From Mesobacillus sp. S13 (GTDB lineage Bacteria > Bacillota > Bacilli > Bacillales > Cytobacillaceae): a stretch of 64,000 nt of DNA. The position numbers were made by a program, and so were the translations under genes. The stretch lies in NCBI RefSeq assembly GCF_020422885.1, contig NZ_CP084622.1, positions 3,119,001 to 3,183,000 of the forward strand. The letters are read 5' to 3'. The notes below the pieces were generated by a model. That model saw only the letters and a list, made by a program, of their open reading frames with translations. It ran no database searches and had not been told where the DNA came from. Shown in pieces: positions 55,404 through 64,000 of the stretch; positions within the stretch are counted from its first letter, which is position 1; every line of letters begins with the position of its first letter.

Positions 55404-56249
55404 ATGAAGAAGCTTGTTTTTGTTGGGGCAGGTTCGATGGCAGAAGCGATGATTTCCGGAATAGGGGCAAGCGGGCTTCTTCCGGGAGAGCAAATGTGGG
55501 TCACGAATAGACAGGATACAGACAGATTAAAAACTCTGAAGCAGAAATACGGAATAAAAGCGACATATGACTATGAAATGCTTTTTAAAGACGCTGATGC
55601 AGTCGTTCTGGCCATGAAACCAAAAGATGCAGCAGGTGCGATCGAGGAGATTAAACCGTATTTACCCGAGGGGATGCTGATCATTTCGGTTCTCGCTGGA
55701 GTTTCGATTGACGCCATTGAAAGGGCTGCAGAAAAATCCCTTGCTGTGGTAAGGGCGATGCCTAATACCTCGGCAGCGATTGGCAAATCGGCAACTGCCC
55801 TGGCAGTGAACTCCCATGTATGTGAAACCCAAAAGATGCTGGTGCAGGAGCTTTTTAACACTGTCGGCCTGACGACGATCGTAGAGGAATACCAGCTCGA
55901 TGCCGTTACAGGACTATCTGGAAGCGGACCTGCCTATATTTATTACCTTGTGGAGGCGATGGAAAAAAGCGCCGCTGAAATCGGTCTCGAAAAGCAGACA
56001 GCTAAGCAGTTGATTATCCAGACGCTGCTGGGCGCAGCTGAGATGCTGACGCAATCTGATAAGGAGCCTGCACAGCTTCGTTTGGAGGTGACCAGCCCGG
56101 GTGGCACGACCGAAGCAGGGATCAGCATTCTTGAGCAGCATGGCGTCCAAACTGCTTTCGTATCCTGCATCAAGGAAGCCACCGCTCAATCAAAAAGGCT
56201 GGGCCACCTGCTTGGCGATCAACTGGCAGCTGCAAACCGCCACCTTTAA
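55404..56249 (+). CDS. proC: Pyrroline-5-carboxylate reductase
   Basis: A 281-residue NAD(P)H enzyme making proline from pyrroline-5-carboxylate. The Rossmann start KKLVFVGAGSMAEAMISGIG and the C-terminal signature GLSGSGPAYIYYLVEAMEKS and VTSPGGTTEAGI are intact. The position corresponds to proI (yqjO) of B. subtilis. The ATG at 55404 is 8 bases from GGAGG. Expression is controlled by the T-box upstream. Confidence 0.95.
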   Translation: MKKLVFVGAGSMAEAMISGIGASGLLPGEQMWVTNRQDTDRLKTLKQKYGIKATYDYEMLFKDADAVVLAMKPKDAAGAIEEIKPYLPEGMLIISVLAGVSIDAIERAAEKSLAVVRAMPNTSAAIGKSATALAVNSHVCETQKMLVQELFNTVGLTTIVEEYQLDAVTGLSGSGPAYIYYLVEAMEKSAAEIGLEKQTAKQLIIQTLLGAAEMLTQSDKEPAQLRLEVTSPGGTTEAGISILEQHGVQTAFVSCIKEATAQSKRLGHLLGDQLAAANRHL

Positions 56250-56307
56250 AAATTGCAAAAGTGCTCCCTGTTTCTCTACAATGGAGAAAAACAACAGGGA
56301 CGTGTAC

Positions 56308-57456
56308 ATGGTGATTCTAACCTTACTGTCTTTAACATTAATCATTTGGATTTTGGCGACAATCGATGCCTTGATTGGTTTCAGGAAATTGGATTCCCTC
56401 GAAAAGGCCGAGACTGTCGAGCAGGGACAAAAGCTAAGCGTGATCGTGGCTGCCAGGAATGAAGAAGAACATATTTTACAAAGCGTTCGCACGCAGCTGA
56501 ACCAAACCTACAAAAATACTGAGTGGCTCCTGGTCAATGACCGGTCCGAGGATGGCACCGGCAAAGTGATGGAAAACCTGAAAAGTTTCGATTCGAGAAT
56601 CAAAGTAATCCATATCGAGAGTTTGCCAGAAGGGTGGCTTGGCAAGAACCACGCACTCTATAAAGGCTATCAGCATGCGACAGGGAACCTGATTTTATTT
56701 ACAGACGCCGATGTTTTGTATCATCCTGAGGCTTTTTCTAAAGGAGTTGGCTATTTCCAGAAACATAGCCTTGATCATTTGACGGCCGCCCCAAACCTCA
56801 GCGCAAAGCCGTTCTGGCTGAAGGCCTTTGTTGCTTTCTTCTTATTCGGCTTTTCTTATTACAAGCGGCCATGGCTCGGCAATAATCCACGTTCGAAAAC
56901 GGGAGTCGGAATCGGTGCATTTAATATGATCACCCGGCCGGCCTATGAAAAAGTCGGTACACATGAATATATAAAGATGCGGCCCGATGATGACCTGCAG
57001 CTGGGCATGATGGTAAAGCGACTGGGCCTCAAGCAGCGGATTGTCACTGCTATGGAGCTCATTGAAGTGGAATGGTATCAGAGCTTGCGTGATGCTTTAG
57101 CAGGTCTGGAAAAGAACACCTTCGCCGGCCTTCACTACAGGATCAGCATGGTGCTGTTTTCGGTGTTCGGGGTCTTTGTATCCCAGGTCATGCCGTTCTT
57201 CACCCTTTTTTCAAGCGATCAGGCAGTGGCAATCCTGAGCGCTGTTAATCTCGTATTCCTGGCTTTTCTTTATGTAATGGTAACAAAGAAGATGACACGA
57301 TTTTCACCATGGCTGTTCTTTGTCCTTCCGTTCACTGCCCTGCTGTTCATCTTCTCCATCCTGAGAGCCAGCTACCTGACTTTTAAAAGAGGCGGCATCA
57401 TCTGGCGCGGAACAAAATATACGCTAGCTGAATTAAGAAAAAACACATTGCGGTGA
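56308..57456 (+). CDS. Membrane glycosyltransferase family 2
   Basis: A 382-residue GT-A enzyme. An N-terminal span (3-24) precedes the catalytic domain: LSVIVAARNEEEHILQSVRT near 47-66, LFTDADV (DxD, near 128), and RPDDDLQLG near 229. Several spans follow near 280-345. It could glycosylate a lipid, such as a carotenoid or hopanoid-like precursor; the acceptor is unknown. The start at 56308 follows CAGGGA. Confidence 0.83.
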   Translation: MVILTLLSLTLIIWILATIDALIGFRKLDSLEKAETVEQGQKLSVIVAARNEEEHILQSVRTQLNQTYKNTEWLLVNDRSEDGTGKVMENLKSFDSRIKVIHIESLPEGWLGKNHALYKGYQHATGNLILFTDADVLYHPEAFSKGVGYFQKHSLDHLTAAPNLSAKPFWLKAFVAFFLFGFSYYKRPWLGNNPRSKTGVGIGAFNMITRPAYEKVGTHEYIKMRPDDDLQLGMMVKRLGLKQRIVTAMELIEVEWYQSLRDALAGLEKNTFAGLHYRISMVLFSVFGVFVSQVMPFFTLFSSDQAVAILSAVNLVFLAFLYVMVTKKMTRFSPWLFFVLPFTALLFIFSILRASYLTFKRGGIIWRGTKYTLAELRKNTLR

Positions 57457-57536
57457 GTACAATTTTTCCTTTCCTGATTGAGCCCTGTTATACTTAAAAT
57501 ATATTTTGGCTAACGAAATAAAAGGAGGCTTCTGGA

Positions 57537-58559
57537 TTGGAAAAGAAATTGTTTTCCCCTTATAAAATTAAAGATTTAACCCTAAAAAACAGGATTGTCA
57601 TGGCTCCGATGTGTATGTATTCATGTGAAAAAGAAGATGGGATGGTCACCGACTTTCATATGACACACTATGTAAGCCGCGCCGTCGGCCAGGTTGGCCT
57701 GGTCATTCTCGAAGCAACAGCGGTCACTCCTCAGGGCCGGATTTCACATCAGGACCTGGGCATCTGGAGCGATGAGCATGTTCCCGGGCTGACAAAATTG
57801 ACGGAACAAATCAAGCAGAGTGGTGCTGCGGCTGGTATCCAGCTGGCACATGCCGGCCGAAAAGCAGCATTGCGTGACGAAATCATCGCCCCTTCTGCCC
57901 TAGCTTTTGACGAGAAATATAAAGAACCGAAGGCGATGACGGTTGAGGAAATCAAGGAAACCATCGAGGCGTTCAGACTGGCTGCCGAGAGATCAAATCG
58001 TGCTGGTTTCGATGTGATTGAAATCCACGCTGCACATGGTTATTTGATCAACCAGTTCCTCTCCCCGCTTACGAATAAAAGGGAAGATGAATACGGGGGC
58101 ACTGCCGAAAACCGCTTCCGCTTCCTTCAGGAAATTCTTGAAGAGGTGAAAACGGTTTGGGATGGGCCACTTCTTGTCCGGGTTTCCGCAAGTGATTATC
58201 ATGACGAAGGCTTGACTGTTGAGGATTATGTAACAATTGGTGCGTCACTAAAGGAACTGGGAGTTGACCTGATTGATGTCAGCTCAGGTGCCGTTGTACC
58301 TGCAAGAATTCATGCCTATCCAGGCTACCAGGTTAAATTCGCAGAAAAAATCAAGCATGAAGCCAATGTGGCTACCGGCGCGGTCGGTTTGATCACCACA
58401 GGGATCCAGGCTGAAGAAATCCTCCAGAATGAACGCGCCGATTTGATTTTCATCGCACGCGAACTGCTGCGCGACCCATACTGGCCAAGAACAGCTGCCA
58501 AAGAGCTCGGCACAAGCATCGAATCACCTAAACAATATGAACGAGGATGGATTTTTTAA
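57537..58559 (+). CDS. namA: NADPH dehydrogenase NamA (old yellow enzyme)
   Basis: A 340-residue FMN-dependent ene-reductase matching YqjM. Active-site residues are present: Cys26 and Tyr28 in APMCMYS, and the [14 protein letters not shown] motif near 164-177 holding the substrate-binding histidines. It reduces activated C=C bonds and is linked to oxidative or electrophile stress. TTG start with AAAGGAGG upstream. Confidence 0.95.
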   Translation: MEKKLFSPYKIKDLTLKNRIVMAPMCMYSCEKEDGMVTDFHMTHYVSRAVGQVGLVILEATAVTPQGRISHQDLGIWSDEHVPGLTKLTEQIKQSGAAAGIQLAHAGRKAALRDEIIAPSALAFDEKYKEPKAMTVEEIKETIEAFRLAAERSNRAGFDVIEIHAAHGYLINQFLSPLTNKREDEYGGTAENRFRFLQEILEEVKTVWDGPLLVRVSASDYHDEGLTVEDYVTIGASLKELGVDLIDVSSGAVVPARIHAYPGYQVKFAEKIKHEANVATGAVGLITTGIQAEEILQNERADLIFIARELLRDPYWPRTAAKELGTSIESPKQYERGWIF

Positions 58560-58582
58560 GCTAAAACAATCATAATTGCTAA

Positions 58583-58624
58583 AGAGGCTTTTCCAGAGTG
58601 TTACTTTGGATAGCCTTTTTTTGT
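58583..58624 (+). terminator. Terminator of namA
   Basis: AGGCTTTTCCA and TTGGATAGCCT form a stem followed by TTTTTTTG, soon after the namA stop. Confidence 0.7.
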
Positions 58625-58629
58625 TCTAA

Positions 58630-58940
58630 ACCAGTTTCATGGCTTTCTTCCGTGATCACCTTGCTGACGGACACTTTCTTGTGTTTGCCAAGGAATTTTT
58701 GTCCATCATGACCTTGCTGATGGACACTTCCCTGCGTATTTCATAAGTTTCTGTCCGTCATGGACTTGATGATGGACACTTTCTTGTGTTTGCCAAGGAA
58801 TTTTTGTCCATCATGACCTTGATGACGGACACTTCCTTGCGTATTTCCTGAGTTTTTGTCCGTCATGGACTTGATGATGGACACTTTCTTGCATAGTTCA
58901 TGAGTTTCTGTCCGTCATGGCCTTAAAGCGAGACAACTTT
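58630..58940 (+). repeat. 52/53-bp tandem hairpin array C with a 105-bp higher-order period
   Basis: GGACA recurs at 58669, 58722, 58774, 58827 and 58879, spacings of 53, 52, 53 and 52. Two unit types alternate: one with spacer CTTTCTTGTGTTTGCCAAGG, the other with CTTCC-TGCGTATTTC, giving a 105-base double unit. Arms are TGTCCATCATG-type and GATGATGGACA-type around loop ACCTT or GACTT. The last unit is decayed (GAGACA at 58930). Confidence 0.93.
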
Positions 58941-58951
58941 ATACATCCATA

Positions 58952-58984
58952 GAAAAGAGGCTGTCTTCAAACAGCCTCTTTTCT
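58952..58984 (-). terminator. Terminator of the methyltransferase gene
   Basis: AGAAAAGAGGCTGT and ACAGCCTCTTTTCT form a long stem with T runs on the minus strand. Confidence 0.8.
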
Positions 58985-58999
58985 ATGAATCCTTCATTT

Positions 59000-59620
59000 T
59001 CAACAGACTTTTTCCAGTAAAATCCTCCGGTACATATTACCGAACATAACTCCTTCATCTGCAATCAGCTTTACTCTGGCTCTTTCTGTTGAGCTGATGT
59101 CATCGAATGACACACCGATGTCCGTACCGAGCAGTTTAATCACATGTCTGAGAGTTTTTTTGCCAATAGATAGTCCTTTGCCGGGTTCTGCAAATTTATC
59201 GAAAACTACCACTAGACCATCCCTGCGGCAAACTCTGACCATTTCGCGGAACGCCTTTTTGCTGTCGGGTACTACTGATAAAATCAAGCTACCGATCACA
59301 TAATCGAATGATGCATCGGCAAATTCAAGCTGTTGGGCATCCATTTTTAAAAAGGTGATCGAAGTATTCCTGAATTTATCTTTTGCTTTCTGCAGCATAT
59401 CCTCAGAGTAATCGATTGCCGTAATCTCCAATTGGTCATATGGTAATCTCTCGATGTCTGCCCCAGTGCCAACCCCTACGAACAGTACTCTGTCTCCCGG
59501 ACGGAAATGAATCTCTTTGAACAGGCTGTCTCTTGCTTTTGAAAATGGACCAACATTGAAAAACTTATCATAAATTGGGGCCCAGCCCTTGTAAATTAGC
59601 TTATTCCACGAATTGTTCAT
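59000..59620 (-). CDS. Class I SAM-dependent methyltransferase
   Basis: A 206-residue methyltransferase. Motif I is VLFVGVGTGADIERL near 49-63, motif II the AIDYSEDMLQ acidic loop near 74-83, and the COQ5/UbiE-like SFDYVIGSLILSVVPDS near 112. The acceptor is unknown; lipids or quinone-like compounds are possible. It starts MNNSWNKLIYKGWAPIYDKF after GGAGAGG. A palindrome fills its promoter spacer, so it is probably repressed until an inducer appears. Confidence 0.85.
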   Translation of the reverse strand: MNNSWNKLIYKGWAPIYDKFFNVGPFSKARDSLFKEIHFRPGDRVLFVGVGTGADIERLPYDQLEITAIDYSEDMLQKAKDKFRNTSITFLKMDAQQLEFADASFDYVIGSLILSVVPDSKKAFREMVRVCRRDGLVVVFDKFAEPGKGLSIGKKTLRHVIKLLGTDIGVSFDDISSTERARVKLIADEGVMFGNMYRRILLEKVC

Positions 59621-59735
59621 GTTATCCTCTCCACCCAGAATCATAGTTTGAAACAACTATTTATCTTTCACTCTCCAAAGCCTCAGACTATTCAGAGTGA
59701 CACTTGTTGAAGGTACAGGATGTCTGTCAGGTATC

Positions 59736-59755
59736 ATTCAAATGATCTTTTGAAT
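59736..59755. promoter_or_regulatory. Second dyad over the methyltransferase transcript start
   Basis: ATTCAAA and TTTGAAT, perfect 7-bp arms around 6 bases, lie just after the -10 box on the minus strand. The arm sequence resembles that of the palindrome in the spacer. Confidence 0.5.
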
Positions 59756-59757
59756 AT

Positions 59758-59787
59758 ATTTTATTCAAACAAGTGTTTGATTGTCAA
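59758..59787 (-). promoter_or_regulatory. Methyltransferase promoter with palindromic spacer
   Basis: On the minus strand TTGACA (59787-59782), 18 bases, TAAAAT (59763-59758). The 16-base palindrome TCAAACACTTGTTTGA, with perfect 7-bp arms, fills the spacer. Bound protein would block polymerase; TetR-family repressors commonly use this layout. Confidence 0.65.
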
Positions 59788-59795
59788 ATGAAATA

Positions 59796-59822
59796 AAAAA
59801 ACCAGGAATTCTCCTGGTTTTA
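59796..59822 (-). terminator. Terminator of the 94-residue membrane protein gene
   Basis: AAACCAGGA and TCCTGGTTT pair around a short loop, with A runs giving a T tract on the minus strand. Confidence 0.8.
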
Positions 59823-59826
59823 AAGG

Positions 59827-60111
59827 TTAGGCTATTTTCTCACCCTGCCTGTCGGCAACCTTTTTGAAGTAAAACCCCAATTTGACGAGGCCTACTGCGG
59901 TCAAGGAGAGAATCATATTGAAAAACACAGCAAATATCGCAAGGTCCATTACTTCAAAAATGTAGGCATACAGAAAACCAACTATTCCGAATAGTGATAT
60001 GGTGATGAGAAAATTTAACCTTGGAAAAAGAAAAGTGATGATCCCGCTGAGCAAAAGGACCAGCGAACCCATGATAAAAAGATGAAGACCGAATAATAGC
60101 AAAAACTCCAT
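59827..60111 (-). CDS. Small membrane protein (94 aa), unknown function
   Basis: A 94-residue protein with three hydrophobic spans (about 2-22, 28-48, 52-78) and a charged tail KKVADRQGEKIA. I do not recognise a family. GGGGGAA precedes the ATG at 60111. It has its own terminator. Confidence 0.7.
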   Translation of the reverse strand: MEFLLLFGLHLFIMGSLVLLLSGIITFLFPRLNFLITISLFGIVGFLYAYIFEVMDLAIFAVFFNMILSLTAVGLVKLGFYFKKVADRQGEKIA

Positions 60112-60237
60112 ATCAATTCCCCCAGTTCTCATGTTGTTGGCTTGATGGAAATTGTCCCATCACTTTCCAATTCCCTCTGGGTTCCGACCTTAAACTCTAG
60201 GCGCTGTAAAAACTGAAGGTGTATTTCACAGTATAAG

Positions 60238-60442
60238 AAAAATAAACGGAAAAATTCCGTTTAAATTGGAAAAGCCCCATATTTTCTTAAAAATAAAGGG
60301 CATTTTTCCGTTTATTTAATCAAAATCATTGGAATTCGTCTTATTTACAGCAGTTAACCGGAATATCTCCGCCTAGTTCTGCTTCAAAAGCGGCCTTTCT
60401 ATACAATAGCCGGAAATTCTCCGCTTATGGATTTTCATACCT
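60238..60442 (-). repeat. Dispersed ~205 bp element, copy 2
   Basis: Minus-strand copy of the element at 15481-15685, the same length within a base. Inverted motifs such as AAACGGAATTTTTCCGTTT and CGGAGATATTCCGG recur. It fills most of the gap between the 94-residue gene and the histidine phosphatase gene. Confidence 0.85.
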
Positions 60443-60471
60443 GGCCGGAAATCGCCGAGCCAAACAAAAAC

Positions 60472-61020
60472 TCAAATTCTATCATCCCAAATTCGATTAA
60501 GCATTGTTTCTTCACTAGAAACGACCAGTTCGAAAACATCCGGATTCGTCATTTCCAACAGGCAGTCGTATCCGAAGCTCTCATTGAAGTACCTCATGAG
60601 CAATGTGGTCATGTTGCCATGGCTGACCAGTAGAATATGGTCATCATCTGAACATAATACATCTTCTAACAGCGATTTCGCGCGATTCATCGCGGTTGAA
60701 TGGGATTCCCCACCTTCGAAGACAAGCTCGAAATCATCAAAGCTTTGCCTTAATTTATCCCGCCAGTCCTCAAAATTGACCGTGCTGAGTACTCTTTCTC
60801 CGAGTCTGTCGTCTTCTTGAACTCTTATTCCTCTTGAATCAGAAAGTGGCCTGATTGTATCGACCGCTCTTTTAAAAGGACTTGAATAGATGATGTCTAT
60901 TTCTTTTTGCTTGAAAAAGTCAACGAGCGCCAGCGCCTGTTTCCTTCCCTGTTCAGTCAGGGGAGAGTCAACAGGCTGTCCAACTGCACTTGCATGTCGT
61001 ACAAGATAGATTGTTTTCAA
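60472..61020 (-). CDS. Histidine phosphatase (phosphoglycerate mutase-like)
   Basis: A 182-residue member of the histidine phosphatase superfamily. The catalytic RHAS (Arg8, His9) at the start, SSPFKRA near 57-63, Glu in VFEGGES and VSHGNMTT near 144 are intact. Substrate unknown. It starts with TTG after AAGGGGTG. It follows rnz... on the minus strand by 17 bases, so the two probably form one operon. Confidence 0.87.
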   Translation of the reverse strand: MKTIYLVRHASAVGQPVDSPLTEQGRKQALALVDFFKQKEIDIIYSSPFKRAVDTIRPLSDSRGIRVQEDDRLGERVLSTVNFEDWRDKLRQSFDDFELVFEGGESHSTAMNRAKSLLEDVLCSDDDHILLVSHGNMTTLLMRYFNESFGYDCLLEMTNPDVFELVVSSEETMLNRIWDDRI

Positions 61021-61037
61021 TCATTACACCCCTTCAC

Positions 61038-61967
61038 TCAGTCATGGTCATAAGAGACGGAGATTTCCATAAAATCTTCCGAGACTACAGTATTGGCAAA
61101 CACTGTCCGGGCTTCCGCCTCAAGCTCCTTCCAGTCATTCCGGTCATACCTCGAGCTAATATGGGTCAGGCAAAGCTTTTTCACATTGGCATTCAATGCT
61201 GTTTCCGCGGCCTGCAGTGTGGTCGAATGAAAATACTCATAAGCAAGTGTGCCTTCATCTGCTGAAAAAGTCGCTTCGTGGACGAGAAGGTCTGCATTTT
61301 GCGCGAGCAATGCAGCATTTTCACACACTCTTGTATCACCCAGAATCGTGACAATTCTGCCTTTTTGCGGCGGACCGACGAAATCCGCAGGGTTGATGAC
61401 ACTTCCATCATCCAGTATGACTTCTTCACCATTCTTGATTTTCCGGTAGTCTGGACCTGGTTTAACACCTGCCGCCTGTAGCTTGTCAGCAAGGAGAGTC
61501 CCTGGACGGTCTTTTTCTTTTACTCTATACCCATAGGAAGGAATTCCATGCTCCAGCAGTTTTGCTTCCACGGTGAACTGTTCATCTTCAAAAATGACGC
61601 CTTCTTCCAGCTCGATGATTTCAATTGGATATTTCAAATAGGATTTACTAATTTTCAAAGACACTTCGATATACTCTTTAATCCCGGGAGGTCCATATAC
61701 GGTAACCCTCGACTCCCCTCCCTGGAAGGAACGGCTGGACAAAAGTCCCGGCAAACCATAAATATGGTCTCCATGGAGGTGAGTGATGAAAATTTTCTCA
61801 ATCCTGCGAGGCTTGATGCTGGTATGTAAAATTTGATGCTGAGTTGCTTCCCCACAGTCAAATAGCCAGACAGCTCCCCGTTCTTCCAGCAATTTCAAGG
61901 CGATTGAGGTTACATTCCTCAGCTTGGCAGGAACACCTGCACCTGTTCCAAGAAAAAATACATCCAT
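61038..61967 (-). CDS. rnz: Ribonuclease Z
   Basis: A 309-residue MBL-fold endonuclease that trims the 3' end of tRNA precursors lacking encoded CCA. It starts [20 protein letters not shown], with the zinc motif [12 protein letters not shown] near 63-74, later ligands in [15 protein letters not shown] near 208-222 and THISSRY near 268. The length matches Bacillus RNase Z (YqjK). Confidence 0.96.
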   Translation of the reverse strand: MDVFFLGTGAGVPAKLRNVTSIALKLLEERGAVWLFDCGEATQHQILHTSIKPRRIEKIFITHLHGDHIYGLPGLLSSRSFQGGESRVTVYGPPGIKEYIEVSLKISKSYLKYPIEIIELEEGVIFEDEQFTVEAKLLEHGIPSYGYRVKEKDRPGTLLADKLQAAGVKPGPDYRKIKNGEEVILDDGSVINPADFVGPPQKGRIVTILGDTRVCENAALLAQNADLLVHEATFSADEGTLAYEYFHSTTLQAAETALNANVKKLCLTHISSRYDRNDWKELEAEARTVFANTVVSEDFMEISVSYDHD

Positions 61968-62132
61968 AATGCTAACATCCTCTCGTACAAAACACCTGCA
62001 ATCCTTACAGGCAGGTTCATTATTCCTTACAATATATCACAACACCTTGTATACAGCTAAACTAAACGACGGATTTAACCACAATGGGATAGTTCCAGAC
62101 AATTGGAAGAAAACTAAATACAGTTTAAACAG

Positions 62133-62161
62133 TTGCTAATTGTTCTTGAAACAGATAAAAT
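62133..62161 (+). promoter_or_regulatory. Candidate promoter of zwf
   Basis: TTGCTA (62133-62138), 17 bases, TAAAAT (62156-62161). The -35 matches four of six consensus bases. Confidence 0.5.
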
Positions 62162-62226
62162 TTTGTATTTGTAAAGTGTTTTTTTCTACATACATTTAAA
62201 TTCACATAAAAGAGAGGTTCTATATT

Positions 62227-63732
62227 GTGGCACATACCGAAAAACCAACAGCTTTAATCATGATCTTCGGGGCTACGGGAGACCTGGCAAACCGTAAATT
62301 ATTTCCTTCCCTCTATAATTTGTTTAAAAAAGGAAAACTGGACAAATTCGCGGTCGTTGGCGTTGCCCGCCGAGCACTTTCTAACGAGGAATTCCAGCTT
62401 AAGGTAAAAGAATCCGTCAATGAAAATGGGGACACAGAGACAAATGCGGATATCGACGAGTTTGTCTCCAAGTTTTATTACCATTCACATGATGTAACTG
62501 ACTCTAGTTCTTATCTTGCCCTAGGAAAGCTTTCGGAAGAATTGGACAGCCACTATGGACTTAACGGCAATAGAATTTTTTACCTGGCAATGGCACCAGA
62601 ATTCTTTGGAACAATTGCTGAGCATTTAAAGAAGGACAAGCTTACCGACGTTTCCGGGTTCAAACGCCTAGTCATTGAAAAGCCGTTCGGACATGACCTT
62701 GAGTCAGCCAAAGTGTTGAACAAACAAATCCGAACCGCTTTTACCGAGGATGAAATCTACCGGATCGACCACTACCTTGGAAAAGAAATGGTCCAAAATA
62801 TCGAAGTTATCCGTTTTGCGAATGCGATGTTCGAACCACTCTGGAATAACCGCTACATTTCAAATATCCAGGTTACATCAAGTGAAACTCTTGGAGTCGA
62901 AGAACGCGGAAGATATTACGAGAAAAGCGGTGCACTAAGGGATATGGTCCAGAACCATATGCTGCAAATGGTTTCATTGCTTGCGATGGAGCCGCCGATC
63001 AAGTTGACGACTGATGAGATTCGTTCTGAAAAAGTTAGAGTATTCCGTGCCCTCCGCCCAATAAAAGACGGTGAAGTCAATGAATACTTTGTTCGCGGAC
63101 AGTATGACAAAGGCATCATGAATGAAAAAGACGTACCTGCATACCGCAACGAGGAAATGGTCAATCCTGAATCCAATACAGAAACATACGTAGCAGGAAA
63201 GTTGATGATTGATAACTTCCGCTGGGCTGGGGTGCCATTCTATATCCGTACTGGAAAAAGAATGAAGGCCAAGTCAACGAAAATCGTGATTCAATTCAAG
63301 GATATCCCAATGGATCTGTACTATCAGCCTGAAAAGACGGTCAACCCAAATTTACTTGTGATCCATATCCAGCCTGAAGAAGGAATCACGCTCCATCTGA
63401 ATGCCAAGAAATCCGGCCAGGGCACAGATGCGACACCAGTAAAACTGAATTATGCCAATAAAGGCATTGACGGTCTGAACACACCTGAAGCATACGAAAA
63501 GCTGCTGTTTGATTCATTGCGCGGTGATGCAACTAACTTCACACATTGGGATGAAGTCGCGTTATCCTGGAGTTTCGTTGATAATATTTCAGAGGTCTGG
63601 GAAAACACGAAGGAAGCATCATTCCCGAACTACGCATCCGGTTCAATGGGTCCTGACGCAGCAGACAAGCTGCTCGAGAAAGATGGATTCTTCTGGTGGC
63701 CAATCACTGAAATTGACGTGGAGAATTGTTAA
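62227..63732 (+). CDS. zwf: Glucose-6-phosphate 1-dehydrogenase
   Basis: A 501-residue enzyme opening the oxidative pentose phosphate pathway and making NADPH. The cofactor motif FGATGDLANRKLFPSLYNLF near 15-34 and the active-site signature RIDHYLGKEMVQNI near 179-192 are intact. It starts with GTG after GAGAGG. The nearby namA uses NADPH, but there is no operon link. Confidence 0.96.
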   Translation: MAHTEKPTALIMIFGATGDLANRKLFPSLYNLFKKGKLDKFAVVGVARRALSNEEFQLKVKESVNENGDTETNADIDEFVSKFYYHSHDVTDSSSYLALGKLSEELDSHYGLNGNRIFYLAMAPEFFGTIAEHLKKDKLTDVSGFKRLVIEKPFGHDLESAKVLNKQIRTAFTEDEIYRIDHYLGKEMVQNIEVIRFANAMFEPLWNNRYISNIQVTSSETLGVEERGRYYEKSGALRDMVQNHMLQMVSLLAMEPPIKLTTDEIRSEKVRVFRALRPIKDGEVNEYFVRGQYDKGIMNEKDVPAYRNEEMVNPESNTETYVAGKLMIDNFRWAGVPFYIRTGKRMKAKSTKIVIQFKDIPMDLYYQPEKTVNPNLLVIHIQPEEGITLHLNAKKSGQGTDATPVKLNYANKGIDGLNTPEAYEKLLFDSLRGDATNFTHWDEVALSWSFVDNISEVWENTKEASFPNYASGSMGPDAADKLLEKDGFFWWPITEIDVENC

Positions 63733-63820
63733 AAAGGACTCTTTTCGAGGGAACTGCTGAAAATAGATTGTTTTTATAATTGGTTGAGAAAGCAATAAAG
63801 TTTAAGTCTATACAACATGA

Positions 63821-63849
63821 ATCCCGCCCATATTACAGGCGGGATTTTT
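63821..63849. terminator. Terminator of zwf
   Basis: ATCCCGCC and GGCGGGAT arms are followed by TTTTTGG. It lies about 90 bases after zwf. Confidence 0.8.
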
Positions 63850-63879
63850 GGTATTTCCTTAGCTGAAGTGAGACTATCA

Positions 63880-64000
63880 TCAGCCTCCAAAAAAGAAATC
63901 AAGAATGTTTGATCCAGCAGATGCATTTTTATTGTAGAACTCCGAGTATCCGCAATTCTTGCAATAGACAACGGTGAACTGGTTGTTTTGGATATCAAAC
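63880..64000 (-). CDS. Zinc-ribbon protein, C-terminal end (partial)
   Basis: The last 39 codons of a minus-strand gene enter from the window edge: FTVVYCKNCGYSEFYNKNAS followed by AGSNILDFFFGG. The CxxCG knuckle and aromatic tail are typical of short zinc-ribbon nucleotide-binding-type proteins common in Bacillus; the first CxxC pair would lie beyond the window. Function unknown. Confidence 0.75.
   Translation of the reverse strand, partial: FDIQNNQFTVVYCKNCGYSEFYNKNASAGSNILDFFFGG

Noticed and set aside
55091..55504. Minus-strand frames over 55091-55504
   Set aside because: They are antisense to the proC T-box leader.
63774..63998. 74-residue frame at the right edge
   Set aside because: The neighbouring frame gives a clear zinc-ribbon end with CxxCG, so this one is a shadow.

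Overview
The window comes from the chromosome of an endospore-forming Bacillaceae bacterium. The content and order of the genes (fer, serA, resABCDE-sigX, dacB-spmAB, scpAB, lysA, spoVA, spoIIA-sigF, xerD-fur-spoIIM, mciZ, polY/yolD, proC, namA, rnz, zwf) closely follow the equivalent part of the Bacillus subtilis map as I remember it. Most genes read on the minus strand. I see no prophage, transposase, rRNA, tRNA or CRISPR array. The genus cannot be fixed by eye; a Mesobacillus, Neobacillus or other environmental Bacillus relative would fit.

Layout. 1-4.6 kb: start of ypbB, ferredoxin, the riboflavin transporter ribU behind an FMN riboswitch, serA, and a PHP phosphatase. 4.7-14.5 kb: a LysM/M23 cell-wall enzyme, the ECF pair sigX-rsiX, and resABCDE (cytochrome c maturation plus the ResDE redox two-component system). 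14.5-23.8 kb: rluB, spore maturation genes spmAB and dacB, ypuI, condensin partners scpAB, ribT and lysA. 24-30.5 kb: a shortened spoVA operon and the dacF-spoIIAA-spoIIAB-sigF operon. 30.6-38.7 kb: nucleoside salvage (deoB-punA-pdp), xerD, yqzK, fur, spoIIM, endonuclease Q and nudF. 38.8-51 kb: mciZ, an aldo/keto reductase, a ketone-body/leucine catabolism cassette (thiolase, scoAB and divergent HMG-CoA lyase), a hydrolase, Fe-S proteins and an SOS-type polymerase. 51-64 kb: a second ECF sigma/anti-sigma pair, yqjQP, T-box-controlled proC, a glycosyltransferase, namA, a methyltransferase, rnz, zwf and a partial zinc-ribbon gene.

Control signals are readable at many points: an FMN riboswitch, a proline-type T-box, SigE, SigF and SigH promoters in front of dacB, dacF and spoIIAA, ECF autoregulatory promoters for both ECF sigma factors, LexA boxes flanking the polY promoter, candidate CcpA sites at serA and deoB, and large unexplained palindromes at deoB, the thiolase/lyase divergent region and the methyltransferase.

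The most unusual content lies between the genes. Four intergenic arrays (7.85-8.37, 27.30-27.51, 47.07-47.52 and 58.63-58.94 kb) consist of tandem units with the same ~52 bp period. Three share one plan: an 11-base arm, a 5-base loop and an 11-base arm, then a 25-26 base pyrimidine-rich spacer, with a different stem sequence in each array. All four point the same way. Two copies of a ~205 bp dispersed element (15.5 and 60.3 kb), two copies of a ~122 bp element (36.9 and 45.9 kb) and one GC-rich 134 bp element (41.7 kb) are also present. The spoVA operon lacks spoVAC, spoVAD and spoVAEB at their usual place.
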